Source: a candidate division KSB1 bacterium
GTDB taxonomy: Bacteria > Zhuqueibacterota > Zhuqueibacteria > Zhuqueibacterales > Zhuqueibacteraceae
Assembly: GCA_034506255.1 (NCBI GenBank)
Contig: JAPDPX010000013.1
Span: forward strand, 1 to 64,000
Reading direction: 5' to 3'
DNA: 64,000 nt
In this document: positions 35,774 to 44,686 of the stretch, piece after piece
How the letters are laid out: every line of letters begins with the position of its first letter
How positions within the stretch are numbered: the stretch's first letter is position 1
Program-made: the position numbers and the translations under genes
The notes under the pieces: generated by a model
Seen by the model: only the letters and a program-made list of their open reading frames with translations
Told to the model about the DNA's origin: nothing
Databases searched by the model: none

Positions 35774-36709
35774 ATGGCCGTTCGCACTGAGTGCGCGCCG
35801 CGCATCATTTCGGTATCGCGGCGCACTGACATTCCCGCCTACTATGCTGACTGGTTCATGCGCCAGGTGGAAAAGGGGGAGGTTTATTATCCCAACCCCG
35901 TCAGCTTTCAACCGGTGCGGCTGTCACTGCTGCCCGAGCAGGTGTTGTTGCTGGTTTTCTGGACGCGCAATCCGCATCCGCTGGAACGCCATCTTGACCG
36001 GCTGGAGGCGCGCTACGGCTGTGCCTTCTATTTCCACTTCACCATCAACGGCCTGCCCAAAATTCTGGAGAGCAACAACCCCCCGCTGGATTTTGCCATC
36101 GCCACTTTCCGGCGCTTGGCGCAGCGGTATCCCGGCCGGGTTTACTGGCGCTATGATCCCATCGTCCTGTCCGATCACACACCGGTGGATTATCATCTGA
36201 AAAAGTTCAATGAGCTCGCCCGCCGGCTGCGCGGTGCCACCACGCGCTGCTATTTTTCTTTTGTGCAATGGTATCAAAAGGTCCGGCGCAACTTTGCCGG
36301 GGCGGCGCGCCAGCATGGCATACAGTTTCATGATCCCCCTTTGGCGGAACGCCTGGCGCTGGTACAGGCGCTTGCAGATCTGGCGGCACCGCATGGCATT
36401 CAGCTTTATTCCTGCTGCCAGGACGCCCTGTGCGCGGTGCCGCAAGTGCTGAAGGCGCGTTGTGTCGATGCCGAAGCCGTGCGCCAATGGGCGCCGGAGC
36501 GCTGGCGCCGGCTGCGTGCGGCACCGACGCGTGAAGACTGTGGCTGTTATGAAAGCCGCGACCTCGGCTATTACGACAGTTGCCCGCATGGCTGTCTTTA
36601 TTGCTATGCCAACCTCAACCGCGCGAAGGCCAGGGCCTTTCACGACCGCTATCTGCGGAATCGGACACTGCCGCTGGATCTGCAGGCAAGAACGTTGCCC
36701 CCTGGTTGA
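35774..36709 (+). CDS. DUF1848-family protein with C-terminal CX3CX2C motif
   Basis: 311 residues, full family length. The N-terminal 250 residues carry DUF1848 segments (IISVSRRTDIPAYY, NPVSFQPVRLSLLPEQV, VFWTRNPHPL, FHFTINGL, WRYDPIVLSDHT). Near the C-terminus are DCGCYESRDLGYYDSC (Cys256, Cys258) and a radical-SAM-like CPHGCLYC motif (Cys270, Cys274, Cys277). Cysteine spacing CX3CX2C is the iron-sulfur ligation pattern of radical SAM enzymes but is C-terminal here instead of N-terminal. Function unknown. Confidence 0.88.
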   Translation: MAVRTECAPRIISVSRRTDIPAYYADWFMRQVEKGEVYYPNPVSFQPVRLSLLPEQVLLLVFWTRNPHPLERHLDRLEARYGCAFYFHFTINGLPKILESNNPPLDFAIATFRRLAQRYPGRVYWRYDPIVLSDHTPVDYHLKKFNELARRLRGATTRCYFSFVQWYQKVRRNFAGAARQHGIQFHDPPLAERLALVQALADLAAPHGIQLYSCCQDALCAVPQVLKARCVDAEAVRQWAPERWRRLRAAPTREDCGCYESRDLGYYDSCPHGCLYCYANLNRAKARAFHDRYLRNRTLPLDLQARTLPPG

Positions 36710-36975
36710 GCCGGGTTTGCGCAAGTTCCGGCGTGGAGGAGACGCTGGAAGTTTACTGCCACGGCCGTTATGGGAGCAGGGGCTCAACACCGCAGCCCGG
36801 GCGGTGCTGCAACTGCCGGCGGGGTTCATCTTCGGTTGAGGGGAGGTTTGTAGAGCCTGGTTGTGGAGGAGGGGCAGAGGGTTCAATGCAGCGGCCCAGC
36901 CGCTGCGGGAGCATATCTTGAGCATTCACTGTTTCGGAGGGAGATGAAAACACCTCATGACAAGGAAACGACAAC

Positions 36976-38514
36976 ATGCCCCACACCACTGCCAGCGAGA
37001 ACCCACTGCGTGAGGGTCTGCGTCTCGAACGCATGCCGGAACCCAATGTCCTGGTCATTTTTGGCGCCTCCGGTGATCTCACCAAACGCAAACTGCTGCC
37101 GGCGTTGTTCAATCTCGCCTGCGACAACCTGCTGCCCCAGGATTTTGCCGTGGTGGGCTTCGCGCGGCGGGAGAAAACCCACGCGGCGTTCCGCGAAGAG
37201 ATGGTGCAGGCCATCACCCAGTTCTCCCGCAACCGAGAGTTCGACGGCAACATGCTGCAGCATTTCAGCGAGCGCATTTTTTATCATGCTGCCACCTTTG
37301 AAGACGAGGCCGGATATGCCGGTTTGCAGCGCCTGCTCACGGAGCTGGATACCAGCCATCAAACCGCGGGCAACCGGCTCTTTTATCTCGCCACCCCGCC
37401 GGAGCACTATCCGGTGATTGTGCAGCGCCTGGGCCGGACCGGCATGGCCCGCAATGAGCGCGGCTGGACGCGCGTGATCATCGAGAAGCCGTTTGGCCGC
37501 GACCTGGAAACAGCGCGCGAATTGAACCGGCAGGTGCTGCAAGTGTTCGATGAAAGCCAGGTCTTTCGCATCGACCACTATCTCGGCAAGGAGACGGTGC
37601 AAAACATCCTGGTGTTTCGCCTGGCCAACGGCATCTTCGAGCCGATTTGGAACCGCCACTACATCGACCATGTGCAGATCACGGTGGCGGAAGACCTGGG
37701 CGTGGAGGGCCGCGGCAGTTACTACGAAACCGCGGGCGTGATGCGCGACATGATTCAGAACCACATGCTGCAACTTCTGGCACTGGTGGCGATGGAACCG
37801 CCGATCGCTTTTGCCGCGCAGGAAGTGCGCAACGAAAAGGTGAAAGTGCTGCAGGCCATTCGTCCGATTTTGCCCGGGGATATCGCCACGCACACGGTGC
37901 GCGCACAATACGGCCCGGGTTTGGTCGGCGGCCGGCTGGTGCCGGGCTATTTGCAGGAGCCGGGGGTCGCGCCGACTTCACGCACCGAGACCTTCGTTGC
38001 TCTCAAGCTTTTTGTCGACAACTGGCGCTGGGCCGGCGTGCCGTTTTTCCTGCGCAGTGGCAAACGGCTGCCCAAACGCGCAACCGAGATCGCGATTCAT
38101 TTCAAATCCGCGCCGCATCTGCTCTTTGGGGCGCATACCGCCGGTCTGGAAGCCAATGTGCTGGCGCTGCGCATCCAGCCGGAGGAAGGCATCACCCTGC
38201 GATTTGCCGCCAAATTGCCGGGTGCCGCGATCCAGGTCCGCACGGTCAACATGGATTTTCGCTACGGCACCTCTTTCGGCAAGCCCTCGCCGGAGGCTTA
38301 TGAGCGTTTGCTGTGGGATTGCATGCTGGGCGATTCCACGCTGTTCACCCGCCGCGATGAGGTGGAAGCCTCCTGGCAATTCGTCACGCCGATCCTGGAA
38401 GCCTGGCAGGAACGCAACGACCAGCCCCTGCCGCAATATCAAGCCGGCACGTGGGGCCCGCCCCAGGCCGAGACCTTCATCGAATCCGAAGGCCGGCGCT
38501 GGCGCCGGCTTTAG
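36976..38514 (+). CDS. zwf: Glucose-6-phosphate 1-dehydrogenase
   Basis: 512 residues, the family length. NAD(P)-binding motif VIFGASGDLTKRKLLPALF near the N-terminus, the EKPFGRD segment, and the catalytic histidine region RIDHYLGKETVQNILVFRLAN are all intact. Catalyses oxidation of glucose-6-phosphate to 6-phosphogluconolactone with NADP reduction. First gene of an operon with opcA and pgl. Confidence 0.96.
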   Translation: MPHTTASENPLREGLRLERMPEPNVLVIFGASGDLTKRKLLPALFNLACDNLLPQDFAVVGFARREKTHAAFREEMVQAITQFSRNREFDGNMLQHFSERIFYHAATFEDEAGYAGLQRLLTELDTSHQTAGNRLFYLATPPEHYPVIVQRLGRTGMARNERGWTRVIIEKPFGRDLETARELNRQVLQVFDESQVFRIDHYLGKETVQNILVFRLANGIFEPIWNRHYIDHVQITVAEDLGVEGRGSYYETAGVMRDMIQNHMLQLLALVAMEPPIAFAAQEVRNEKVKVLQAIRPILPGDIATHTVRAQYGPGLVGGRLVPGYLQEPGVAPTSRTETFVALKLFVDNWRWAGVPFFLRSGKRLPKRATEIAIHFKSAPHLLFGAHTAGLEANVLALRIQPEEGITLRFAAKLPGAAIQVRTVNMDFRYGTSFGKPSPEAYERLLWDCMLGDSTLFTRRDEVEASWQFVTPILEAWQERNDQPLPQYQAGTWGPPQAETFIESEGRRWRRL

Positions 38515-38563
38515 TGTCGCAAAAGAATTCAAACGAGTGCAAACACCAAGCGAGGCCCGGCCC

Positions 38564-39736
38564 ATGTCTGCTCATTCTGCTGCAACCTTCATTCAGGGTG
38601 AAAAGCTTTCGGTTGATGTGGCTGCCATCGAAAAAGAGTTGACACTGCTGTGGCAGGAAGTTGCGGTGGAGCAGGAGGCGGCAGGCGCGGCCACGGCCGC
38701 AGCGGCCGGCCGTCCTGTGATGCGTGCGTGCACGCTCAATGTGATGGCAATTGCACCCGATGACAAAACGGCGGATCAGGCAGCCGCCGCGATCGCGGAA
38801 TTCACCAGCCGTCATCCCTGCCGCGCCCTTGTCGTTGTCGCTGATGCCGAATCAGAAACTGAGGCGCTCTCCGCTTATGTATCGGCGCATTGCCATTTGC
38901 CGGTGCCGGACGCCCCGCAAGTGTGTTGTGAGCAGATCACCGTCATCGCGCGCGGTGCAGCGGTCGCGCAAGTGCCGGGCACCGTCTTGCCGCTGCTCAT
39001 CGGTGATTTGCGTGTCGTTCTGTGGTGGCTGTCGGGGTTGCCCCGCGAGTCCGCGCTCTTCGAGCAGTTGCTCGGCGCCAGCGATTGCCTGATCTTCGAC
39101 TCGGCGGTCGCGCTGGATTTGAGCCTCACCTTTGCCGCCGCCAATTCCCTCAACGCAAACTGGCGGGACGGCTTTTTGATCGACCTGAACTGGCTGCGCC
39201 TGACGCAGTGGCGCGATCTGCTCGCCCGGCTTTTCGAGCTGGCGGGTGTGGCCGATTGCCTGCAAAGCATCGAAAAAGTCACGGTGCAGATGAGCGGTGG
39301 CATGACGGAGCTTGAAATGTCGCAGCCGGCGCTGCTGCTGGGCTGGCTGGCGGCGCAATTGCAGTGGCGGCTGACCGAGCCGTTTACCGCCACGGAAAAT
39401 GGCTGGCGCGCGCTGTGGGAATCTGCCGGCCGCGAGATTCGCACTGAAATCGTTCGCGTCGACAATGGCAAACAGGCGGAATTGACCGGCCTGCATCTCG
39501 ATCTCAATCACGAGGGCCGGCCGGGCGCATTGTCGATCACCCGCCGGCTGAGCGAAACCACTTTGACGTTGCAGGCCAAAGTTAGTGGCTTTGCCGAACG
39601 GCCTGAAGAGACGCCTCCCGGCCTGCTGCGGCTGGAAGAGGCCTCGCTGGCGGCGCTGATGGCGCGTGCGCTTGATCGTCATCAGCGGGAGGAAGTTTAT
39701 GAGAAGGCGTTGCGCAAGGCAACGCAGTTGCTTTAG
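38564..39736 (+). CDS. opcA: OpcA-family glucose-6-phosphate dehydrogenase assembly protein
   Basis: 390 residues from ATG 38564; the open frame starting at 37997 lies inside zwf and is not coding there. Recognisable OpcA segments include ACTLNVMAIAPDD, HPCRALVVVADAE, VLPLLIGDLRVVLWWLSGLP and DCLIFDSAVALDLSL. OpcA is required for full activity of Zwf in cyanobacteria and actinobacteria. It sits between zwf and pgl, 49 bases after zwf, so a role in Zwf assembly is the natural reading. Confidence 0.85.
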   Translation: MSAHSAATFIQGEKLSVDVAAIEKELTLLWQEVAVEQEAAGAATAAAAGRPVMRACTLNVMAIAPDDKTADQAAAAIAEFTSRHPCRALVVVADAESETEALSAYVSAHCHLPVPDAPQVCCEQITVIARGAAVAQVPGTVLPLLIGDLRVVLWWLSGLPRESALFEQLLGASDCLIFDSAVALDLSLTFAAANSLNANWRDGFLIDLNWLRLTQWRDLLARLFELAGVADCLQSIEKVTVQMSGGMTELEMSQPALLLGWLAAQLQWRLTEPFTATENGWRALWESAGREIRTEIVRVDNGKQAELTGLHLDLNHEGRPGALSITRRLSETTLTLQAKVSGFAERPEETPPGLLRLEEASLAALMARALDRHQREEVYEKALRKATQLL

Positions 39737-39759
39737 GCAAAAAGTGGCGGAGTCCGGCC

Positions 39760-40509
39760 GTGAGCCTCGAACAGAAGATCATCATGCTTGATGACGCGGC
39801 CGCGGTGGCACAGCGCAGCGCCGAGGAGTTTGCGGCGCTGGCCGCGGAGGTGATCGCCCGGCGCGGGCGCCTGGCAGTGGCTTTGTCGGGTGGCGCAACC
39901 CCGGCCGGGATGTATCGCCGTCTGGCCGTGCCGCCTCTGGCCGGGGCCATCGACTGGCAGCGGGTGCATCTCTTCTGGGGTGATGAACGCGCCGTTGCGC
40001 CCCATCATGCCGACAGCAACTACGGCATGGCGCGCCAGGTCTTGCTCGCCCACCTTGCGCTGCCGGTTGCCAATGTGCATCGCATGCCCGCCGATTATTA
40101 CGATCTGGCAGTGGCCGCGGGCAGCTATGCCAATGAACTGCGTGCGTTTTTCGATTTGCCGCCTGGCGCACTGCCGGTTTTTGATCTGATTCTGCTCGGG
40201 CTGGGCACTGACGGCCATGTGGCCTCGCTGTTTCCCGGCACACCGGCACTGGCGGAACGAGCACGCTTGGTCGCCGAAAATCCGGTGCCGCAATTGCAGA
40301 CCATGCGGTTGACCCTCACCCTGCCGGTGATCAATGCCGCCGCGAATGTCTGGTTTCTCGTCACCGGCGCGGACAAGGCGGAGATGGTTGCGCATGCCCT
40401 GCAACCCGGGCCGGCCGCTCCGGCGATTCCGGCACGGCAGGTGCAGCCGGAACACGGGGCCGTCACATGGTTTTTGGATCGCGCCGCCGCCGCCCGCCTC
40501 CGGCTTTGA
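39760..40509 (+). CDS. pgl: 6-phosphogluconolactonase
   Basis: 249 residues from GTG 39760 with GGAG seven bases upstream. DevB/Pgl signatures are clear: LAVALSGGATPAGMYRRLA, VHLFWGDERAVAPHHADSNYGMAR, FDLILLGLGTDGHVASLFPGT and VWFLVTGADKAEMV. Hydrolyses the lactone made by Zwf. Completes the oxidative pentose phosphate entry operon zwf-opcA-pgl; 6-phosphogluconate dehydrogenase is not in the window. Confidence 0.94.
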   Translation: MSLEQKIIMLDDAAAVAQRSAEEFAALAAEVIARRGRLAVALSGGATPAGMYRRLAVPPLAGAIDWQRVHLFWGDERAVAPHHADSNYGMARQVLLAHLALPVANVHRMPADYYDLAVAAGSYANELRAFFDLPPGALPVFDLILLGLGTDGHVASLFPGTPALAERARLVAENPVPQLQTMRLTLTLPVINAAANVWFLVTGADKAEMVAHALQPGPAAPAIPARQVQPEHGAVTWFLDRAAAARLRL

Positions 40510-40519
40510 TGTCCACCGC

Positions 40520-40549
40520 CGGCCGGCAACGCTCCGGGCCTGCCGGCCG
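40520..40549 (+). terminator. Hairpin after pgl
   Basis: Nine-base arms CGGCCGGCA (40520-40528) and TGCCGGCCG (40541-40549), eleven bases past the pgl stop. No U-tract is visible. Confidence 0.5.
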
Positions 40550-40635
40550 CGAACAAGTCGCAGGCGCCGGCACCGCCTGAGAAATCGCGAACTTTCGCAC
40601 AAATTTTCCCGCAATGATACGATGAGTTCGCACGC

Positions 40636-41532
40636 ATGAAATTCATTTATTCCCCCGCTTACTGCGTCGATATTGGCCCGCATGTGTTCCCGGTGGTGAA
40701 GTATCGCATGGTGTACGAGCGCCTGCGCCGGCAGCTCCACCTGCCCGAGGCACAATTCGAAAACCCGCAGCCGGTAACGCGCGAGCAATTGCTGCGCGTG
40801 CACACGCCGGAATATCTCGCCGATTTGGACGAGCTCAAACTCACCGCTCGCACCGCTTATTCCGAACTGCCTTTGAACCACGCGGTGATCGGGATGGCGC
40901 GACTGGCGGCGGGGGGCACGATTCGCGCGGCGGCCCTGGCGCTGGAAGAGGGCGCGGCGGTGCATATCGGCGGCGGCTTCCATCACGCCTTTGCCGACAA
41001 GGCCGAGGGGTTTTGCTATCTCAATGATCTTGCGCTGGGAGTGCGGGAATGGCAGGCGCGGGGCAAAATCCGGCGCGCGATGGTGATTGATTGCGACCTG
41101 CATCAGGGCAACGGCACCGCCAAAATTTTTGCGGGCGATGACACCGTCTTCACTTTCTCCATTCATCAGGAGGATCTGTATCCGGTCAAGCAGCAGAGTG
41201 ATCTCGACATTCCACTGCCTGATCACGTGCAGGATGAAGAATATCTCGGCCTTCTGGACGCACACCTGCCGCGCGTGCTCGATGCTTTCCGGCCGGAGTT
41301 GATTCTCTATCAGGCGGGTGCCGATCCTTATCGCGATGATCAACTCGGTGACTTGAGTCTGAGCATCGCGGGCTTGCGCCGGCGTGATGAGCTTGTCTTC
41401 AATCTGGCCAAGGCGCGCAGCATCCCGGTGGCCGTTACGCTGGGGGGTGGGTATGCCTGCAATACCGACGATACCGTGACGATTCATGTGAACACCTGTT
41501 TGGCGGCGATGCAGGTGTGGGCTGCGCCTTGA
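40636..41532 (+). CDS. Histone-deacetylase-family (AcuC/HdaH-like) hydrolase
   Basis: 298 residues. HDAC-fold motifs: GGGFHHAFADKAEGFCYLND (active-site histidines), DCDLHQGNGTAKIF (zinc-binding Asp and His), and QAGADPYRDDQLGDL (zinc aspartate). Bacterial members deacetylate small molecules such as acetylated polyamines, or acetyl-lysine proteins. The start has only a weak ribosome binding site. It follows pgl by 127 bases across a hairpin, so it may be separately expressed. Confidence 0.9.
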   Translation: MKFIYSPAYCVDIGPHVFPVVKYRMVYERLRRQLHLPEAQFENPQPVTREQLLRVHTPEYLADLDELKLTARTAYSELPLNHAVIGMARLAAGGTIRAAALALEEGAAVHIGGGFHHAFADKAEGFCYLNDLALGVREWQARGKIRRAMVIDCDLHQGNGTAKIFAGDDTVFTFSIHQEDLYPVKQQSDLDIPLPDHVQDEEYLGLLDAHLPRVLDAFRPELILYQAGADPYRDDQLGDLSLSIAGLRRRDELVFNLAKARSIPVAVTLGGGYACNTDDTVTIHVNTCLAAMQVWAAP

Positions 41533-41663
41533 AATTTCTGCCATCGATCTGCACCGCAGGCTGCTGTCTGTATATAATTCTGAATTGTCAAGCGCAACTA
41601 CCGGCTCAAAGTGGTAAATTTCCGACTGCTTCTGGAGCAAGAACTTGTGCAATAAGAAACTGC

Positions 41664-41692
41664 TTGACAAAAAAGAAGGGTGATTGTACTTT
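41664..41692 (+). promoter_or_regulatory. Sigma-70-like promoter upstream of the diguanylate cyclase
   Basis: TTGACA (41664-41669), 17 bases, TACTTT (41687-41692), about 65 bases before the ATG at 41763. The -10 is imperfect. Confidence 0.5.
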
Positions 41693-41762
41693 CGCACCCA
41701 GCCGATGATCAATTTTCATCCAGGCCGGGCCTGCGTATTGCAGCACGAACTGGTTCTCTGTC

Positions 41763-42725
41763 ATGACTACAGGACTTTCCAACAAGGACACGAGCAAGAG
41801 CAAGATTTTGGTTGTCGACGATGTCGCCGTCAATGTGCAGCTATTAACCACTTATCTCTCGTCGGTGGGTTATAATGTGATCGCGGCCCGGGATGGCCAG
41901 GAGGCGCTGGAGAAGGTGGCCGCCTGCCATCCGGATTTGGTATTGCTCGATGTGATGATGCCGAAGTTCAACGGCTTCGAAGTGTGCGAGCGCCTGAAGA
42001 ACGACGAGGCCACCCGCATTATTCCGGTGATCATGGTCACCGCCCTCAACGAAATTGAGGACAAGATTCGCGCCACCGAAGCGGGCGCCGATGATTTCGT
42101 CAGTAAACCGTTCAACAAGCTCGAGCTGCTCACACGGGTAAAATCGCTGCTGCGCATTAAAGAACTGCACGATCAACTCAACGCCAAAGTCAGGGAACTG
42201 GAGCAGGCCAAGGAGCGCCTGCGGCAACTGGCCATCACCGACGGGTTGACGGGTTTGTACAACCATCGCTATTTGAAAGAGCATCTCGAGCAGGAGCTGT
42301 ACCGCGCCTTGCGCCACCGCTCAGAAGTGTCGGTGATCATGATCGACATCGATCATTTCAAGAAGTTCAACGATACCTATGGTCATCCCGCCGGCGACCA
42401 GTTGTTGAGCACGGTGGCGCGCCTGCTGAAGGAGAACATTCGCAAGATCGATATTGCCGCCCGCTATGGCGGGGAGGAATTTTGTCTGGTGTTGGGGGAG
42501 ACCGGCAAGTCCGCCGCCGCGGTGGTGGCGGAAAAAATGCGGCGACTGGTCGAGCTGGCGCAGTTCGAACCGCTGGCTGCGCGCGCCAACGGCCGGGTCA
42601 CCATCAGTCTGGGGGTGGCGACCTTCCCGCATGATGCCATGGAAGTGAATGAGCTGATTGCGGTGGCTGACAAACGGCTGTATCACGCCAAGCAGGGCGG
42701 GCGCAATCAAGTGGTGGTGGAGTAA
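41763..42725 (+). CDS. Response regulator diguanylate cyclase (REC-GGDEF)
   Basis: 320 residues. A receiver domain (about 14-135) with phosphoacceptor Asp63 in LLDVMMP and conserved SKPF lysine is joined by a short coiled-coil (139-157) to a GGDEF domain (157-320). The active motif is GGEEF (236-240), intact, and an RxxD inhibitory site (RKID, 227-230) sits five residues upstream, so product feedback by cyclic di-GMP is expected. Resembles PleD/WspR-type enzymes. It lies just before a histidine kinase, which may be its partner. Confidence 0.94.
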   Translation: MTTGLSNKDTSKSKILVVDDVAVNVQLLTTYLSSVGYNVIAARDGQEALEKVAACHPDLVLLDVMMPKFNGFEVCERLKNDEATRIIPVIMVTALNEIEDKIRATEAGADDFVSKPFNKLELLTRVKSLLRIKELHDQLNAKVRELEQAKERLRQLAITDGLTGLYNHRYLKEHLEQELYRALRHRSEVSVIMIDIDHFKKFNDTYGHPAGDQLLSTVARLLKENIRKIDIAARYGGEEFCLVLGETGKSAAAVVAEKMRRLVELAQFEPLAARANGRVTISLGVATFPHDAMEVNELIAVADKRLYHAKQGGRNQVVVE

Positions 42726-42954
42726 CGCCGCCGTGATCAATCCGGTGTGTTTGATCACGCATATGCGCAATCGCGGGTTGGGGTTCGTGCCGCAGGGGGT
42801 GATCCCGTCTGTGTCGCGGTCAGACCCCGCGGTGTTTGCATAGAAACTGGTCTGGGCCTCGCGCCGCAGGGGACGCCCAGAGTGCGGCGCGCCGACAGCC
42901 CTTCGCGGCCGGCGGAGACGGCTTTCCGGTTTGCACGCCCGGCTTCCTCATTTC

Positions 42955-44487
42955 ATGCCAAGGGAAAGCACAGTGGATTGGGTGTTCTTCAAGAAAAAGA
43001 CGATCTTCCGCAAAGTTTTTTTCATCACGGTTATCGTGTCCTTGCTGCCGTTGCTGGTGTCGTGGGTGTATCTCTTGCGCGTGGCGGCGGAGCACGGCTT
43101 TGATCCAACCCACACGGTGGTCACCGGCTTTTATGCGGCAACCGGTTTTGCCATCCTGCTGGCGCTGGGGGGCTCCTACTATCTTTCCAGACGCATCAGC
43201 CGGCCGATCACCCATTTCATCAAAACCGCCACCGCGATTGCACGCGGCAATTTCAGCGAACGGGTCGCGATCGAATCCAACGATGAAATCGGCCGCCTGG
43301 CGCAGATCTTCAATTATATGACCACCGAGCTGCGCCGCCTGCGGGACATGGATCTCAACCGCCTGATCAACGAGAAGATCAAGAACGAATCCATCCTCAA
43401 AAACCTCGCCGACGGCGTCATCGGCATCGACGTCGACAACAAGATCATGATGCTCAATTCGGTGATGGAGGGCTGGTTCGGGATTCGCGAGCGCCAATGC
43501 CTGGAGAAGCCGATTGCGAGCTGCATCAGCAATCAACCCTTGCTGCAGTTTTTGCGCAAAGTGCGCGACGAAGACAAGCCCGGTGTCTGGGTGTCCGAGA
43601 GCGAGATTGTCATCAAATCCACCAAGACCTGGCGCAACATCTTCCTGCAGGCGCGCGCCGCCAAGGTGATCAATGAGAAGGGCGAACTGATCGGCATCGT
43701 CGCCATCCTGCGTGACGTCACGCGCGAGAAAGAGATCGACCGCATGAAAACCGAGCTGGTCTCCATGGTCGCCCATGAACTGCGCTCGCCGCTCACCTCG
43801 ATCTCGGGTTTCAGCGAACTGTTGCTCGATCCCACCGTCAGCCGCGAGCAGGCGGAGGAATATGCCGGCATCATCCTGAAAGAATCCAACCGCCTGAGCG
43901 AGCTGATCAACAAGTTTCTCGACATCTCCAAGATCGAAGCGGGCAAGATTCAGATGAAGAAGGCGCCGATGCAGATCACCGACGTGCTGGACAAGGTGCT
44001 GGATGTCAATCTGCATCAGGCGGAGAAGAAAGGCATCGTGGTGAGCGTCAAGGTGGCGCCGGACATTCCGCTGGTCTACGGTGACAAGGACATGATGGAA
44101 CAGGTCATTCTCAACCTGTTCAACAATGCGGTGAAATACAGCCCGGAAAACACCGCCATTGAGATTCGCCTGAAGGAGCGCGACAACGACGTGCTGTTCG
44201 AGATCGAGGACAATGGCTATGGCATCTCTGAAAAATCGCTGCCGCGCATTTTCGAAAAATTTTATCGCGTCACCGACAATGACAAGGTGCGCGAGGTGAC
44301 GGGCACCGGCCTCGGCCTGTCCCTGGTCAAGGAAATTATTGAACTGCACAACGGCTCCATTCAGGTCAAGAGCAAGGTCGGTGAGGGTTCGACCTTTTCC
44401 TTCAATCTCCCGAAGTACAACGGCAAGCTGCACGAAGCCGGCGCCGACGAGGAGATCGAAGCGGCGATGAGCCCGCATTATTCCTGA
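42955..44487 (+). CDS. Membrane histidine kinase, HAMP-PAS-HisKA-HATPase
   Basis: About 510 residues from ATG 42955; GTG 42973 with an AGGGAAA site is an equally good start. Two membrane helices (about 18-70) with a very short external loop lead into HAMP (SRPITHFIKTATAIARGNFSERV), a PAS domain (NESILKNLADGVIGIDVDNKIMMLN), HisKA (MVAHELRSPLTSISGFSELLL) and HATPase with NNAVKYSP, DNGYGIS and GTGLGLSLV boxes. Resembles the VicK/PhoR architecture. The small external loop suggests sensing within the membrane or cytoplasm. Probably co-transcribed with the next two signalling genes. Confidence 0.93.
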   Translation: MPRESTVDWVFFKKKTIFRKVFFITVIVSLLPLLVSWVYLLRVAAEHGFDPTHTVVTGFYAATGFAILLALGGSYYLSRRISRPITHFIKTATAIARGNFSERVAIESNDEIGRLAQIFNYMTTELRRLRDMDLNRLINEKIKNESILKNLADGVIGIDVDNKIMMLNSVMEGWFGIRERQCLEKPIASCISNQPLLQFLRKVRDEDKPGVWVSESEIVIKSTKTWRNIFLQARAAKVINEKGELIGIVAILRDVTREKEIDRMKTELVSMVAHELRSPLTSISGFSELLLDPTVSREQAEEYAGIILKESNRLSELINKFLDISKIEAGKIQMKKAPMQITDVLDKVLDVNLHQAEKKGIVVSVKVAPDIPLVYGDKDMMEQVILNLFNNAVKYSPENTAIEIRLKERDNDVLFEIEDNGYGISEKSLPRIFEKFYRVTDNDKVREVTGTGLGLSLVKEIIELHNGSIQVKSKVGEGSTFSFNLPKYNGKLHEAGADEEIEAAMSPHYS

Positions 44488-44686
44488 GCTGCGCCCCATG
44501 GGCGCCGGGCCTGTTCGCCGCGGCTTTTTCGGTTGTGGACTTCGTTGCGCTCTGCGCTCCCCATCTCCGGCACTGCATCCCGATGCGCCAGCCGGCGCGC
44601 TTGCACCCCTAATCCGGCCTTGCATCCCGCGCGGGATCAGCCTGGCCCGCTGCCGGCCAGCAGGCAAAACTGCATGTCCCAATCTC

